A stretch of DNA of 64,000 nt from Microbulbifer sp. A4B17 (GTDB lineage: Bacteria; Pseudomonadota; Gammaproteobacteria; Pseudomonadales; Cellvibrionaceae), in the NCBI RefSeq assembly GCF_003076275.1, contig NZ_CP029064.1:3948001-4012000 (forward strand). Direction: 5' to 3'. Position numbers and translations under genes: made by a program. The notes beneath the pieces were generated by a model. It had not been told where the DNA came from and did no database searches. It worked only from the letters and a program-made list of their open reading frames with translations. Within the stretch, counting starts at the first letter, position 1, and every line of letters starts with the position of its first letter. Below, piece by piece: positions 36,393 to 46,175 of this stretch.

Positions 36393-36817
36393 ATTTCATC
36401 CCCCGCCAAGTCAATATTTTGCGATAAAAGGTCCTGCAGCCTTTGCTGTCGCACATTGTTATTTATTTGTGCAGCAGCCTGCTCAACGATTGCACCAAAT
36501 TTTCTACGCCCTGGATAAATAACTGTCTTAAAAACCTGCTTGCTCTCAAAGGTTACCCAGACAACACTGCCCCACCTGGCGGATGGCCTCTCATGTACCG
36601 TAAGGTTGTAATCAAAACCCACTAAATTAGTCGTAATATAAATAGAAAGAGATCTGGCAAATTCATGACCGATGCCACTTACTGTATTATCAATCACTAA
36701 TCCGGTAAGTAAGGATTCCTCTCCATCCTGATCATCCGTTTCCTGAGCGTGGATTTTGCAAACGATACACGAAAGCGCAACTGTAAACACAGCTGCACGC
36801 AAAAATAACAATTTCAT
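36389..36817 (-). CDS. csgE: Curli assembly protein CsgE
   Basis: Periplasmic cap that brings CsgA to CsgG. A 142-residue protein with a signal peptide (to about residue 24) and the family segments LVIDNTVSGIGHEF, DYNLTVHERPSARWGS and VFKTVIYPGRR. It begins four bases after csgD, and its last bases overlap the csgF start. No strong ribosome site, consistent with coupling to csgD. Confidence 0.93.
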   Translation of the reverse strand: MKLLFLRAAVFTVALSCIVCKIHAQETDDQDGEESLLTGLVIDNTVSGIGHEFARSLSIYITTNLVGFDYNLTVHERPSARWGSVVWVTFESKQVFKTVIYPGRRKFGAIVEQAAAQINNNVRQQRLQDLLSQNIDLAGDEI

Positions 36818-36821
36818 AATA

Positions 36822-37505
36822 TTACAAGTTTTGACTGGCCCAGCTACTGGCTTCGAGGCGATTCTTACAGCCTATTTTTCTATATATTTTATATAGATGA
36901 CTCTTAACTGTGTGCTCACTGACACACAGAGTTTCGGCTATATTGGCATTGGTATTACAGTCACAGATCAACTGCAAAATTTGCCTTTCCCTCTGTGTAA
37001 GATTTGAAGCCTTATCGCACCATTTTTTTGGCTTTCTATGCTGTCTGAGAAAGTTATGGAGAACATCTCTTGGGAACCAGTACTCTCCTGAGAATATTCT
37101 ACCCAACCTCTCCATAATGACTTTTGCTTCACATTCGGAAGGTATTAATCCTAGTACTTTCTCCCAGTGAAGAACAAAATCAATATCCGATTTCTGGTCG
37201 ACATTAATCAGCACAATATTGGGTGGAGTGGGCAGGGAATGTAAATCCCTCAAAAGCTGCTCAAGATCTGCGGAGGAAATATCGGCACAATCAAGGAGAA
37301 GATATTCAGCCTTAATACCACTTATGGAGGAAAGCGTGGAGCGCTGTACAATAGCGCAAGTCGTTTTAAATTCATCTTCAATCCGCCCGGCAAATATTGA
37401 GGATTGTAGATTCACGCATGCAGTTAAAAAGGCAACTGTAACCCCTGTTTTTTCTGACTTAGGGCTAACGACCTTTAGCGGTGCATAATCCTTATGCAAA
37501 TTCAT
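36822..37505 (-). CDS. csgD: LuxR-family regulator CsgD
   Basis: Master activator of curli genes. The 227 residues have an N-terminal unusual receiver-like domain (lacking the classical phospho-acceptor arrangement, as in E. coli CsgD) and a C-terminal LuxR helix-turn-helix (LTQRERQILQLICDC, NIAETLCVSEHTVKSHLYKI). It is the first gene of csgDEFG, and the ATG 37505 has GGGGGA upstream. It is about 690 bases from the divergent AidB-like gene. Confidence 0.9.
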   Translation of the reverse strand: MNLHKDYAPLKVVSPKSEKTGVTVAFLTACVNLQSSIFAGRIEDEFKTTCAIVQRSTLSSISGIKAEYLLLDCADISSADLEQLLRDLHSLPTPPNIVLINVDQKSDIDFVLHWEKVLGLIPSECEAKVIMERLGRIFSGEYWFPRDVLHNFLRQHRKPKKWCDKASNLTQRERQILQLICDCNTNANIAETLCVSEHTVKSHLYKIYRKIGCKNRLEASSWASQNL

Positions 37506-38198
37506 CTGGGTTCCCCCAATGTGCAGTCCTTTTATATTTCAGCCTGTTACCAGCCTAACTATTTTTATCAATTTTCCGCGCTCATCTTACGCTGTGAGCT
37601 AAATCTATTCGATCAACTCACTGACTGCAACCAGTAGTGATCTAGATATCAAAAATTCAATCTTAAGTGTGCCAACCTGGTTCCCTCATACCATTTTATA
37701 ATACAAAGGTATCACGAAAAGGTAAGCTAAAATGAAAAAGCTACATGCTTTGGTATAGATTTTTTAGCTGAAACATAAACTCCAAAATATCAAACTTTTT
37801 GTACTGATCCACAGTATTATCAGATTTATTTTGAGTAATTTTAGATAAAAAAACTCAATCTGGAAAATATGGCGACAAACATAAGATAACTCGAGGCTCA
37901 ACAGAGATAGGGAGACGAAATAGTATTCGATAGTAATAAAATATAAATTTCACACCATTACTTTTAAGCCATATTTGATCGAGTAAATATCACTGAAAAG
38001 TCACAACATCATTGGCTGCAAGCAAAAACAGCATAATTACTTCGTATCGACAAGCAGCTTAAATAGTAATCAGGAGAAGCTTGTTTTATGCTCACATTCA
38101 GCTATTTCTTGAACTATTTCCTCCGGGAAATTGGCAATATTGTACAACTTAGAGTGCTGTACTGAGTAAAATAAACCCACATCCACTAGGGTGAAGTT
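37506..38198. other. Long AT-rich gap upstream of csgD
   Basis: About 690 bases without a supported gene. It is AT-rich and should hold the csgD promoter and the promoter of the divergent AidB-like gene. A weak candidate csgD -10 (TATAAA near 37532-37537) is visible. E. coli csgD is controlled from a similarly long gap by many regulators. No exact regulator boxes were identified. Confidence 0.5.
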
Positions 38199-39857
38199 AT
38201 GAACAGTAAAAGCTATACGCCGGATTACAAATCTAACTATCAGGTTGCCAACCAGCCCCCCCCACTTTCTGGCCATAACCTTTATATTGGTGACCAAGCG
38301 TTACAGGAGGCCGTACTTATCAATGGGGCCCACTGGGCTGAGGATGAGCTACAGCGCTATGGGGAGGTGTGCGGCAGACCGGAAATGATTGAGCGGGGTT
38401 ATGCTGCCAATGAATTTAAACCTATCTTTGAAAGCCACGATCGCTCTGGTCACCGCATAGACTTAGTTCGATACCACCCCTCTTACCACCAACTCATGCA
38501 GCTGGCACTTTCCGAGGGGTTACATAGCTCACCCTGGACCGACCCTCGCCCTGGAGCCAACGTAGCCAGGGCCGCTAAAAACTATCTGCACTCTCAACTT
38601 GAGACCGGCCACGGTTGTCCGGTGACAATGACTTTCGCCTCGGTGCCATCTATAGAGTTAAACCCAGAAATTGCGCGTGAATGGATACCCAAAATAACCA
38701 ATCGTACCTATGACGGGAGCAACCGCCCCTATTTTGAAAAAAGCTCATTAACCATAGGTATGGGCATGACTGAAAAACAGGGAGGATCAGATGTCAGGGC
38801 AAATACCACAACCGCGATACCTTTTAGCGATGGCACCTATGAGTTACTGGGACACAAGTGGTTTATGTCCGCACCCATGTGCGATGCATTCTTAATTTTG
38901 GCCCAAGCACCTGGAGGCCTATCCTGCTTCCTGGTGCCACGATGGAGGCCGGATGGGTCTAAAAATCAGCTGGAAATTCAGCGCCTGAAAACAAAGTGTG
39001 GCAATGTATCCAATGCATCTTCTGAAGTTGAAATACGCGGCGCACTGGGATGGCTTATTGGTGAGGAAGGTCGCGGAGTCAGCGCCATTATCAAGATGGT
39101 GGCGCTGACCCGGTTTGACTGTATGGTGGGCTCATCGGCAGGACAACGACAAGCTGTTATACAGGCAATATATAATGCAACTAAACGGAAAGCTTTTGGA
39201 AAAAAGCTGATTGATCAACCACTGATGCAAAATGTATTGGCAGATTTGCAATTGGAAGTTGAGGGCTCAATTGCCCTTACTATGCGCATGGCCAGAGCTA
39301 TGGATCAAGAGGACAACGAACACGAGAGAATGCTATTGAGGCTTGGTGCCGCTGTCGGAAAGTACTGGATATGCAAGCGCAGCCCTCACCATGCTTATGA
39401 GGCTATGGAGTGCCTGGGAGGTAACGGAGCTATTGAGAACTTTATTACAGCGCGACTGTACAGGGATGCCCCGATTAATGCAATCTGGGAGGGCTCTGGT
39501 AATATCCAGGCCATGGATGTCTTGCGCGCCATCACTAAAACCCCTGCAGTAATTAGCCACTGGTTTGATGAGTTGGCAATTAGCCGGGGTATTACTACAG
39601 AATTTGATACTGCAGTCGACAATCTGCGAAGAGACCTTTCCGACTTAGACCAATTTGAATATCGCGCTCGCCATATTGTTGATCAAATGGCTCTCACCAT
39701 GCAGACACACTTGCTCCTGCAGGGAAATAATAGCGGTGTAACTGACGCTTTTATCAAGTCGAGAATGACACTCAGCAGCGTACACAATACCGGGTGCCTT
39801 CCAACTGGTATCGATATTGCCACGTTACTTGAGCGTGCCAACCCACTCACTCTCTGA
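38199..39857 (+). CDS. aidB: AidB-like acyl-CoA dehydrogenase family protein
   Basis: A 552-residue FAD protein of the acyl-CoA dehydrogenase superfamily, close in length to E. coli AidB (541). Text: MGMTEKQGGSDVRANTTTA at the flavin site, CLGGNGAIEN, and GSGNIQAMDVLRA near the catalytic region. AidB protects DNA during alkylation stress in E. coli and binds DNA; whether this one does is not shown. AGGGTGAAG precedes the start. It appears monocistronic. Confidence 0.85.
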   Translation: MNSKSYTPDYKSNYQVANQPPPLSGHNLYIGDQALQEAVLINGAHWAEDELQRYGEVCGRPEMIERGYAANEFKPIFESHDRSGHRIDLVRYHPSYHQLMQLALSEGLHSSPWTDPRPGANVARAAKNYLHSQLETGHGCPVTMTFASVPSIELNPEIAREWIPKITNRTYDGSNRPYFEKSSLTIGMGMTEKQGGSDVRANTTTAIPFSDGTYELLGHKWFMSAPMCDAFLILAQAPGGLSCFLVPRWRPDGSKNQLEIQRLKTKCGNVSNASSEVEIRGALGWLIGEEGRGVSAIIKMVALTRFDCMVGSSAGQRQAVIQAIYNATKRKAFGKKLIDQPLMQNVLADLQLEVEGSIALTMRMARAMDQEDNEHERMLLRLGAAVGKYWICKRSPHHAYEAMECLGGNGAIENFITARLYRDAPINAIWEGSGNIQAMDVLRAITKTPAVISHWFDELAISRGITTEFDTAVDNLRRDLSDLDQFEYRARHIVDQMALTMQTHLLLQGNNSGVTDAFIKSRMTLSSVHNTGCLPTGIDIATLLERANPLTL

Positions 39858-40000
39858 ATATTACAGAGCCCTCTGTATACACTGAACTTTCGTTGAAGAG
39901 GCGTTGCTGCCGACTGCTTGCAAGGCGAGGAGATTCAGAGATTCAGAAGGCATACAAGAAATAACAGCTGTTACTCACGAAAGTATTTTGAAAACTGGCT

Positions 40001-40741
40001 CTACCAGGGTATTTGACTTCCATCCCAGGACAGTAATTTACCTGTATCTGCTGGTGCTAACTGGCTTAGAACATCCACAATCCGATTAGCGCTCAATTCA
40101 GGGCTATAGAGTTTATCTGGAGGTAAATTAGACTGAAACGGCTTGGATAGTGAAGTATCCGTAGTACCAGGATGAATTGCAACCACACAGCTCTCTTCCA
40201 GCTTCCGCGCCCACTCGATAGACAAGTTTTTAACCAGCATATTTAATGCCGCTTTACTAGTACGGTAGCTATACCATCCACCGAGCTGATTATCGGTAAT
40301 ACTTCCCACTTTTGCCGAGAGCGATGTCCACAATAGAGGCAGTCTACGCTGTAAAAACCCATCCAATGCCCGCGCCAAATGTAAATGGGAGAGCACATTG
40401 ACCTGTATGGACTGCAAAAACCAGTGATCATCACATTGTGAAAGTGACTTTTCTGGCCCATGAAATTGATCGTGCAATATACCGCAACAGTTAATTACCC
40501 AGTCTGGAGGTACTGAGTGCTCGGTCAAAAAGTTTTCCACAATATCTATGGACTCAGCTTCTTCTAAAGAAACCGATAAATGATGACGCTCACCCACATG
40601 GCCAGGAATCATATCGACTGTAATTCGGCTCAGGGTAAGCAAAGTGACTTGCGGATGGCGCCGAATAATTTCGGCGCCAATTGCCTGTGCGATGCCACCG
40701 GAGGCGCCGGCAATTAACACAGATTTTGGTTTTTCAAGCAT
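40001..40741 (-). CDS. Short-chain dehydrogenase, C-factor-like
   Basis: A classical SDR of 247 residues: VLIAGASGGIAQAIG (cofactor), VINCCGILHD, the active-site YSYRTSKAALNML (Tyr-x3-Lys) and HPGTTDTSLSKPF. The pattern resembles C-factor/CsgA-type SDRs of Myxococcus; this is unrelated to curlin CsgA. The substrate is unknown. ATG 40741 has GGAGG at five bases. It begins 28 bases after the decarboxylase gene, so the two likely form an operon. Confidence 0.84.
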   Translation of the reverse strand: MLEKPKSVLIAGASGGIAQAIGAEIIRRHPQVTLLTLSRITVDMIPGHVGERHHLSVSLEEAESIDIVENFLTEHSVPPDWVINCCGILHDQFHGPEKSLSQCDDHWFLQSIQVNVLSHLHLARALDGFLQRRLPLLWTSLSAKVGSITDNQLGGWYSYRTSKAALNMLVKNLSIEWARKLEESCVVAIHPGTTDTSLSKPFQSNLPPDKLYSPELSANRIVDVLSQLAPADTGKLLSWDGSQIPW

Positions 40742-40769
40742 ACCGGCCTCCATGCCGGATTGTGAAGCT

Positions 40770-42821
40770 TTACGATTTCCCCGTCTTTTTCCCTGTGGGA
40801 GATGGCGCTTTATTAGATTTAACTTTGGAAACTTCCTTTACCACTCTCAACATCGGTTCATCAGAGCGGAAAATCAGGCCGTGGATTTCGGTTGTATTTT
40901 GTCCCTGAAGCAGTTGCTGTAAAAACTGTACTATTTGAGCAGATATCTCCTGGCCAGGTACAAGGACAGGAATACCAGGAGGATAGGGAACAATTTCATC
41001 AGCACTGGTCCGGCCAACCAGATTTTCGATAGCATCAGTTCCATTATCCATCAAGGGCAATTCTTCTGCTTCCGAGAAGTAAGCATCTGCCGGCAAGCAA
41101 GTAAAACGTGTAAATTCTGGCAGACGTCTCGGCGATCCAATATGGATCCGCTTGTGAGTATTTCCAGCCAATTGTTTAAGAGCATGAATCAAGCGAAGCA
41201 ACTTGCTCTCAGTGCTACCAAGGGTCACAAGCACAGTGATGGTATTGTAGGTGGTCTTTTCCACCTGGATACCATACTGGTCAAATAATTTAATCTGCAT
41301 CTCATTGCCAGAGTAACCACTCTTGGAAATATCAATGGTTACCTTGGTGGGATCAAGGCGGATATTGTCACCGGCAAGGGGCTCAGCAATCAGGTCATCG
41401 CGAGTTAACGCACGGAATACTCCAGTCTCATTTACCGCGTTACGCAAAGTTTCTACCATTTGTAGACATTGCTTTAAGCGGCCATACCCCTCCATCGCCA
41501 TCTGCTTACGAGCCACGTCAAGGCTCGCAATCATTGCGTACTGTGGACTGGTAGAAGCGTGCATATTCAGGTTTTCGCGAAAACGGAATTCATCAAAATC
41601 CGGGTCTTGCACGTGAATCATACTGGCCTGGGAGAAGGCGGATAACATTTTATGGGTACTTTGAGTCACATAATCTGCGCCACACTCCAGCGCCGTAGGG
41701 CGCAACTCGGGATGGAAGAAGCCGTGAGCGAACCAGGCCTCATCCACCAGCACTTTCACACCACGCTCATGGGCATAATCGATAATTGGCTTGAGGTCAT
41801 AGCGCAAACCATCATAGGTACAGGAAGTAATGACCAACAGGCGTGCATCACCATGTTCATCCAAAGCGGCTTCAATATCTGAACGCTTCACCGGCCCATA
41901 AATACCAAATTCAGGGTGCAGGACAGACTTAAGGTAAACCGGCTCACAGCGATTCATCACAATCGCGTGATGGACTGACTTGTGACAAGCCTGGTCAACA
42001 ACAATTTTACCGCCACCGCCAAGAATTTGTTGAATAACCACTTTATTGGCGGTGGAGGTGCCATTGGTCAGGAAAAAAGTGTGACGAGCTCCGAAGGCCT
42101 GAGCGGCTAAATCCTGAGCTTCCTGAATAACCGAGTGGGGCTCCAGCAAACTATCCAGAATTTGAACCGACACGGACAAATCCGTATTGAAAACATGCTC
42201 ACCCATAAAGCGGTAAAAATCCCCCACCCAGGGGCTATTGCGCAAACTGTCACCACCTGAATGGCCTGGGGTGTGCCAGGCATCCCTCGCCGAGAAAACA
42301 TACTCTTTTAGAGTATCGGCAAAAGGCGTCGATGCCCTTCGAGCAATAAACGCTTGCACCAAGCGAAACATGTGATTGAAATTGCCTTCACGACGGTCGA
42401 ACAACTCATCAAAGCGGCGGCGTAAATTTGACAGGGATTTGGAGCCGGATTTACCCGGCTTGGAAGAAGTGCCCGCAAAGCCACTGTGAGCAACCAGGAA
42501 GATATTAAGCTGGGAGCGCAATGCGTGGACCTGGTCAGCAAGATCATCTGCGGCATCCAGACCATGACCATCACTTCCACCATCAACAATAATTGCCTGC
42601 AGACAATCCTCTTCTCTTGCCAGTCTCTCCACATCTGCTGGCACTACCGCCTCAAAGCAGAGGCCGAAAGGATTGTCGTGCGCTGCCGCAGTAGTATTGA
42701 GAGCAGTAATCCACTCATTGGCCAATTTGCTGTCAGAACTGACCAGAGCGACCCGGCACTCCAGCTTAAGGCTGCTTTCACTTAGGTTGCCCAACTCAGG
42801 CATCTTCAATTCCAAACCCAT
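40770..42821 (-). CDS. Orn/Lys/Arg decarboxylase-family PLP enzyme
   Basis: A 683-residue fold-type I amino acid decarboxylase. An N-terminal receiver-like wing domain (to about residue 150) precedes the PLP domain: AWHTPGHSGGDSLRNS, NGTSTANKVVIQQIL, LVDEAWFAHGFFHP and the Schiff-base Lys (near residue 390) in TQSTHKMLSAFSQ. A C-terminal small domain follows. Product would be a diamine (agmatine, cadaverine or putrescine); which amino acid is used cannot be read from motifs. It is followed by an SDR gene 28 bases later. RBS GGAT-type precedes ATG 42821. Confidence 0.84.
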   Translation of the reverse strand: MGLELKMPELGNLSESSLKLECRVALVSSDSKLANEWITALNTTAAAHDNPFGLCFEAVVPADVERLAREEDCLQAIIVDGGSDGHGLDAADDLADQVHALRSQLNIFLVAHSGFAGTSSKPGKSGSKSLSNLRRRFDELFDRREGNFNHMFRLVQAFIARRASTPFADTLKEYVFSARDAWHTPGHSGGDSLRNSPWVGDFYRFMGEHVFNTDLSVSVQILDSLLEPHSVIQEAQDLAAQAFGARHTFFLTNGTSTANKVVIQQILGGGGKIVVDQACHKSVHHAIVMNRCEPVYLKSVLHPEFGIYGPVKRSDIEAALDEHGDARLLVITSCTYDGLRYDLKPIIDYAHERGVKVLVDEAWFAHGFFHPELRPTALECGADYVTQSTHKMLSAFSQASMIHVQDPDFDEFRFRENLNMHASTSPQYAMIASLDVARKQMAMEGYGRLKQCLQMVETLRNAVNETGVFRALTRDDLIAEPLAGDNIRLDPTKVTIDISKSGYSGNEMQIKLFDQYGIQVEKTTYNTITVLVTLGSTESKLLRLIHALKQLAGNTHKRIHIGSPRRLPEFTRFTCLPADAYFSEAEELPLMDNGTDAIENLVGRTSADEIVPYPPGIPVLVPGQEISAQIVQFLQQLLQGQNTTEIHGLIFRSDEPMLRVVKEVSKVKSNKAPSPTGKKTGKS

Positions 42822-43068
42822 AATTCTTATCCATCAGCATAGCCTGCAGCTGTGTACAGCTTGCTGTATCAATTATTTAACTATTTGATTTTATTTACTT
42901 TTATACGGCCCCTGCGCATTACAGAGACTCTGGAATTCCAGGGCAATAAACACCAGGGGGCAAATACTAATGTAGGCGAGAGGGGAATTCTGCGACTGCA
43001 ATGCATTTGGCGATTTTCGCCAAATGTACCCAGACACACCAGATCTATTGCCAAGGAAGATAATAAAG

Positions 43069-43473
43069 TTAGAACTTTGCGCTACGCACAATGCCGTCAA
43101 AGCTCAGGCAATCCTCAACCCTATAGCGCTGCACCTCAGATAATTTATGCAGGGGAAAGTAAGCCCATTGAGAGTGCTCATCGGAGAGAATGCAATCACC
43201 CTCGCTAATAAAATGGGCTCGAAAAATAAAGACGTGAGAATTGTAGGCATTGTGGTAATAGACGCCACTGAGATACTCAACTCCTACTCCACGGCCAAGT
43301 TCTTCCTGGCACTCTCGCAGTAAAGCCTCGTGTACGGTTTCACCCGGATCTATTGCACCGCCAGGTAAGCCCCAGCTCCGCTCAGCGTAAGTTGCTTTCA
43401 GCTGCAATACTTCTCCAGCATTATTCGTGATTACAGCATGAGCACTTAGGCGATAGCTATCATCAAAGGCCAT
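43069..43473 (-). CDS. NUDIX hydrolase
   Basis: A 134-residue NUDIX protein with a complete box (GGAIDPGETVHEALLRECQ then EELG). Family members hydrolyse nucleoside diphosphates linked to another moiety; the substrate is unknown. Start ATG 43473 has AGGG eight bases before; the longer frame to 43527 gives an odd Phe-rich N terminus and is rejected. Confidence 0.87.
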   Translation of the reverse strand: MAFDDSYRLSAHAVITNNAGEVLQLKATYAERSWGLPGGAIDPGETVHEALLRECQEELGRGVGVEYLSGVYYHNAYNSHVFIFRAHFISEGDCILSDEHSQWAYFPLHKLSEVQRYRVEDCLSFDGIVRSAKF

Positions 43474-43552
43474 GAATGAACCCTGACATTGAGTCAGTTT
43501 AAAAAGGAAAAACGAGAGCCTATTCATAGCGAATACACTCTCGTCGTTAAAA

Positions 43553-44665
43553 CTAAAACCCCTGGGCTAAAATAAATCCGAAGCCCAATGTCTGTACCGA
43601 CTCATCGTAATCAAGAAGGCTTTCACCGTAGCCATTGAAATAGCGGATATAACCATCAACGCGCCTCCCGAGGGGGAAGCCCCAGGTCAGCTCCACTGCA
43701 CCGCGATTATCTGAGCGCAAGTTGTTACGCAACATCAGGGAAACGGAGTGATTACCATCCCGATAGCGCCCACCCAGTTCAAAATGCCCGAGGTAATGCT
43801 CGATATCCGGGTTATCGTCGTCATCTTTGTCTTCTGGGACTCTATACCAGGGCTTTAGGCTGATCGAATAATTATCACGCTCAAAAATAAAATTCGCATA
43901 TATCCGGTTCCAGCTACGAGAATAAGGTTCACTGCGACCATTTGACTGGTGATTGATCGCGACCTGATTGGCGACGTTATTCCAGCCAAAAAGACTCCAG
44001 TCGTTAAGCCAGCTTAAAATCAATTCCGGCTCGTGGTTTGTCTCGCGGAAGGGAGCAGAATCATCGGAGTTATATGCCTGCCAGAAGCTGCGGTTTGTAT
44101 AGGCCACACTCAGAACAGAAGCACTCCCCAAAAAACCCCGCCAAACGGGCACCTGGACAGAGAGTTGGAATTGAACCTCTACGTTATCCAGCTCCTCTGC
44201 CTCAGCCAACCCCTCAATATCCGCCACTCCCCCCTCTTCAGGAGCCGGGTTATAGACCATAGGCAGCACGTAGTTGGCTTTATGAGACGCCAAAGTAAAA
44301 GGGTTATTGGCGGCATCCCTAATCGCCTGAGCCCTGCCTCCCAACAATACCTTGTCGGTCGGCAATTCCTCTTCATATTCATCGACGATGAAGTCCGCTA
44401 TCACAGGATCCTCTTCCAGTGTGAGCTCGGCTCTAACCCTTTCAGCGCAGATACGTCGAATCTCCCTTATTGTGACATCGGCATCTGAAACCAGGATTTG
44501 CTCATGCAAACAGCGCTCGTGCAGAGTTTGCGGGCTTTCCTCCTCACCTATAGAGAAAGTTGATTTAGGTGCTTCTTCAGCGTAGGCAGTTGGCAGCTGT
44601 GTTATGAATCCAACAGCAGAAAGTAGTGTGAGCCCAACATAAACCCCTCTCCGATAGTAGGACAA
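43553..44665 (-). CDS. pldA: Outer-membrane phospholipase A1 (OMPLA)
   Basis: Hydrolyses phospholipids in the outer leaflet. Signal peptide ends at TAYA (residue 29). The catalytic trio is visible as His 239, Ser 241 and Asn 253 (NHQSNGRSEPYSRSWNRIYANF, quoted as NHQSNGRS and RSWNRIY), with exactly the spacing of H142-S144-N156 in E. coli PldA. The barrel ends with FGFILAQGF (terminal Phe). It has an N-terminal extension of about 80 residues relative to E. coli. The TTG start has GGGGAG seven bases before. Confidence 0.9.
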   Translation of the reverse strand: MSYYRRGVYVGLTLLSAVGFITQLPTAYAEEAPKSTFSIGEEESPQTLHERCLHEQILVSDADVTIREIRRICAERVRAELTLEEDPVIADFIVDEYEEELPTDKVLLGGRAQAIRDAANNPFTLASHKANYVLPMVYNPAPEEGGVADIEGLAEAEELDNVEVQFQLSVQVPVWRGFLGSASVLSVAYTNRSFWQAYNSDDSAPFRETNHEPELILSWLNDWSLFGWNNVANQVAINHQSNGRSEPYSRSWNRIYANFIFERDNYSISLKPWYRVPEDKDDDDNPDIEHYLGHFELGGRYRDGNHSVSLMLRNNLRSDNRGAVELTWGFPLGRRVDGYIRYFNGYGESLLDYDESVQTLGFGFILAQGF

Positions 44666-44901
44666 ATCGCTTCTCCCCAGTCATTTATTGCAAACTTGAT
44701 GCAAGCTTACACCGGAGAGGATTACAAGTCCCACTACATAATTTCGCGATTATCGTGACAATAAATACAAATGAGCTTGAGAAATTATTATCTCAGTTTA
44801 TGTAAAAAAAATGACTCAAATACTTGGCTATTTAAGAAATCTGATCTTATTCCCAGATAAATCTGTGACTAAAATCAAACATTTAGTCTAAAAAGATAAG
44901 G

Positions 44902-45624
44902 TTAAAGCAGGCCTTTCAGGCTTGACGACCATTCCAAGTCCCTCAGTCGAACCTGCCAAAGGCGTCCGGTGCTAGACGGCCAGTCATACCCCACCAACAG
45001 GCTTCGGCTATCGACATAACAATGAGCATCTCTCTCAGCTTCATCCCCCTGATAAATATAAGCACTGATATCGGGCCCCAACTCCTGGGCTCTCTGGCTG
45101 GAAACATCCCCAGCCATTGATCTTGCGGTGCGATGGCTAACCCTTGGTGAGAGCAACTTGCCCCGCTGGGATGGGTCGACAATATCTGGAGAGACAACTT
45201 CCAATCCCCCCTCGTACTGCACCAGTCTTGACAGCAGAGGCCCCATGAAAACCCGCATCAAAGGGAATAAGAGACGCTGCTCTCCTTCAAGGTTGAGATG
45301 CTGTGGGCCATTGGGTCCTGTCCAGCTCGCTTCAATATCATCTCCTAACGCCGGAGACTTCCCCTCCTCCGATACCAGCTTGTAGTGAGCACTTACATCA
45401 TCAACTTCATCCCGCCAGTGCACAACACACTCACTCACCAGCCCTTCCGTCAGGAGGGCAATCACTTCGATACCAAATCCCTTTTCACCCACTAAGCGCC
45501 GGCTAACAAGCGAACGTCGGCCCTGCTCATCATCGCCTAGCTGCCAACTATCCTGCACAGGCATTTCCCTGCCATCACAGCTGTAGTGATAGCGGCCCTG
45601 AGCCAAAGTTGAATTTAAACGCAT
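44902..45624 (-). CDS. Hypothetical protein, unrecognised family
   Basis: I do not recognise the family of this 240-residue protein. Strong ribosome site (AAGGAGG) before ATG 45624 and normal codon use indicate a real gene. It is acidic, has no signal peptide or membrane helix, and reads as beta-rich (YHYSCDGREMPVQDSW, HLNLEGEQRLLFPLMR, VGYDWPSSTGRLWQVRLRDLEW). The pattern suggests a soluble beta-sandwich or barrel with esterase-like bits, but no catalytic motif stands out. Neighbours (OMPLA, an EEP-like protein) give no clear clue. Confidence 0.65.
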   Translation of the reverse strand: MRLNSTLAQGRYHYSCDGREMPVQDSWQLGDDEQGRRSLVSRRLVGEKGFGIEVIALLTEGLVSECVVHWRDEVDDVSAHYKLVSEEGKSPALGDDIEASWTGPNGPQHLNLEGEQRLLFPLMRVFMGPLLSRLVQYEGGLEVVSPDIVDPSQRGKLLSPRVSHRTARSMAGDVSSQRAQELGPDISAYIYQGDEAERDAHCYVDSRSLLVGYDWPSSTGRLWQVRLRDLEWSSSLKGLL

Positions 45625-46175
45625 AGCAGGTTCCCTCCTTGCTCAGTGCACACCAGACCGATGGTCCAATACCCAAAAAGTATTGCACATGGGAGAAAGC
45701 TAACCTCGTTTTTTACGCCACCTTTAATATAAACTTATATTTAAAGAACGGTGATTACTACAGTTACGAAAAAGCGCCTGAATAAAGTGAAATGGCAAAG
45801 TACTTCAAATTTGAAAAACTCAGGTCATTTAGGACATTTCTAGACAGATGCACCAACAGGGTGAAAGCTCCACCTATAACGTAAGTGCGAATAGTTTATG
45901 ACTCCTAAAAACAGGATTGCAGAGAAATAGAAAATCTCCAGTCAACCTGTCTTTTGCGATCAAACATTGATATCTGTAAAAGTACTTACAAACTTCTCTT
46001 TTATTCTTATAGTTCCAAATGGGAGTTCATAATCACTTGGGTGAAACCATTTCAAAATTAATCTACCCAAAGTGAACTTTATAAAAGGCAGAGTAGTACT
46101 GACATTAAAATCTTATAAAAGTAAACTTTAAACAAAAATGGCACTCCATACCCGACTCAAGGATGATCACCCTCT
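45625..46175. other. Gene-free AT-rich region before the EEP-like gene
   Basis: About 550 bases with no supported gene. The region is AT-rich, mostly between 45710 and 46150. It should hold the promoters of the hypothetical gene on the left and the EEP-like gene on the right. No clear promoter pair or repeat was found. Confidence 0.5.

Noticed and set aside
38070..38297. 75-codon minus-strand frame over the start of the AidB-like gene
   Set aside because: Overlaps the 5' end of a firm gene on the other strand and has no ribosome site.
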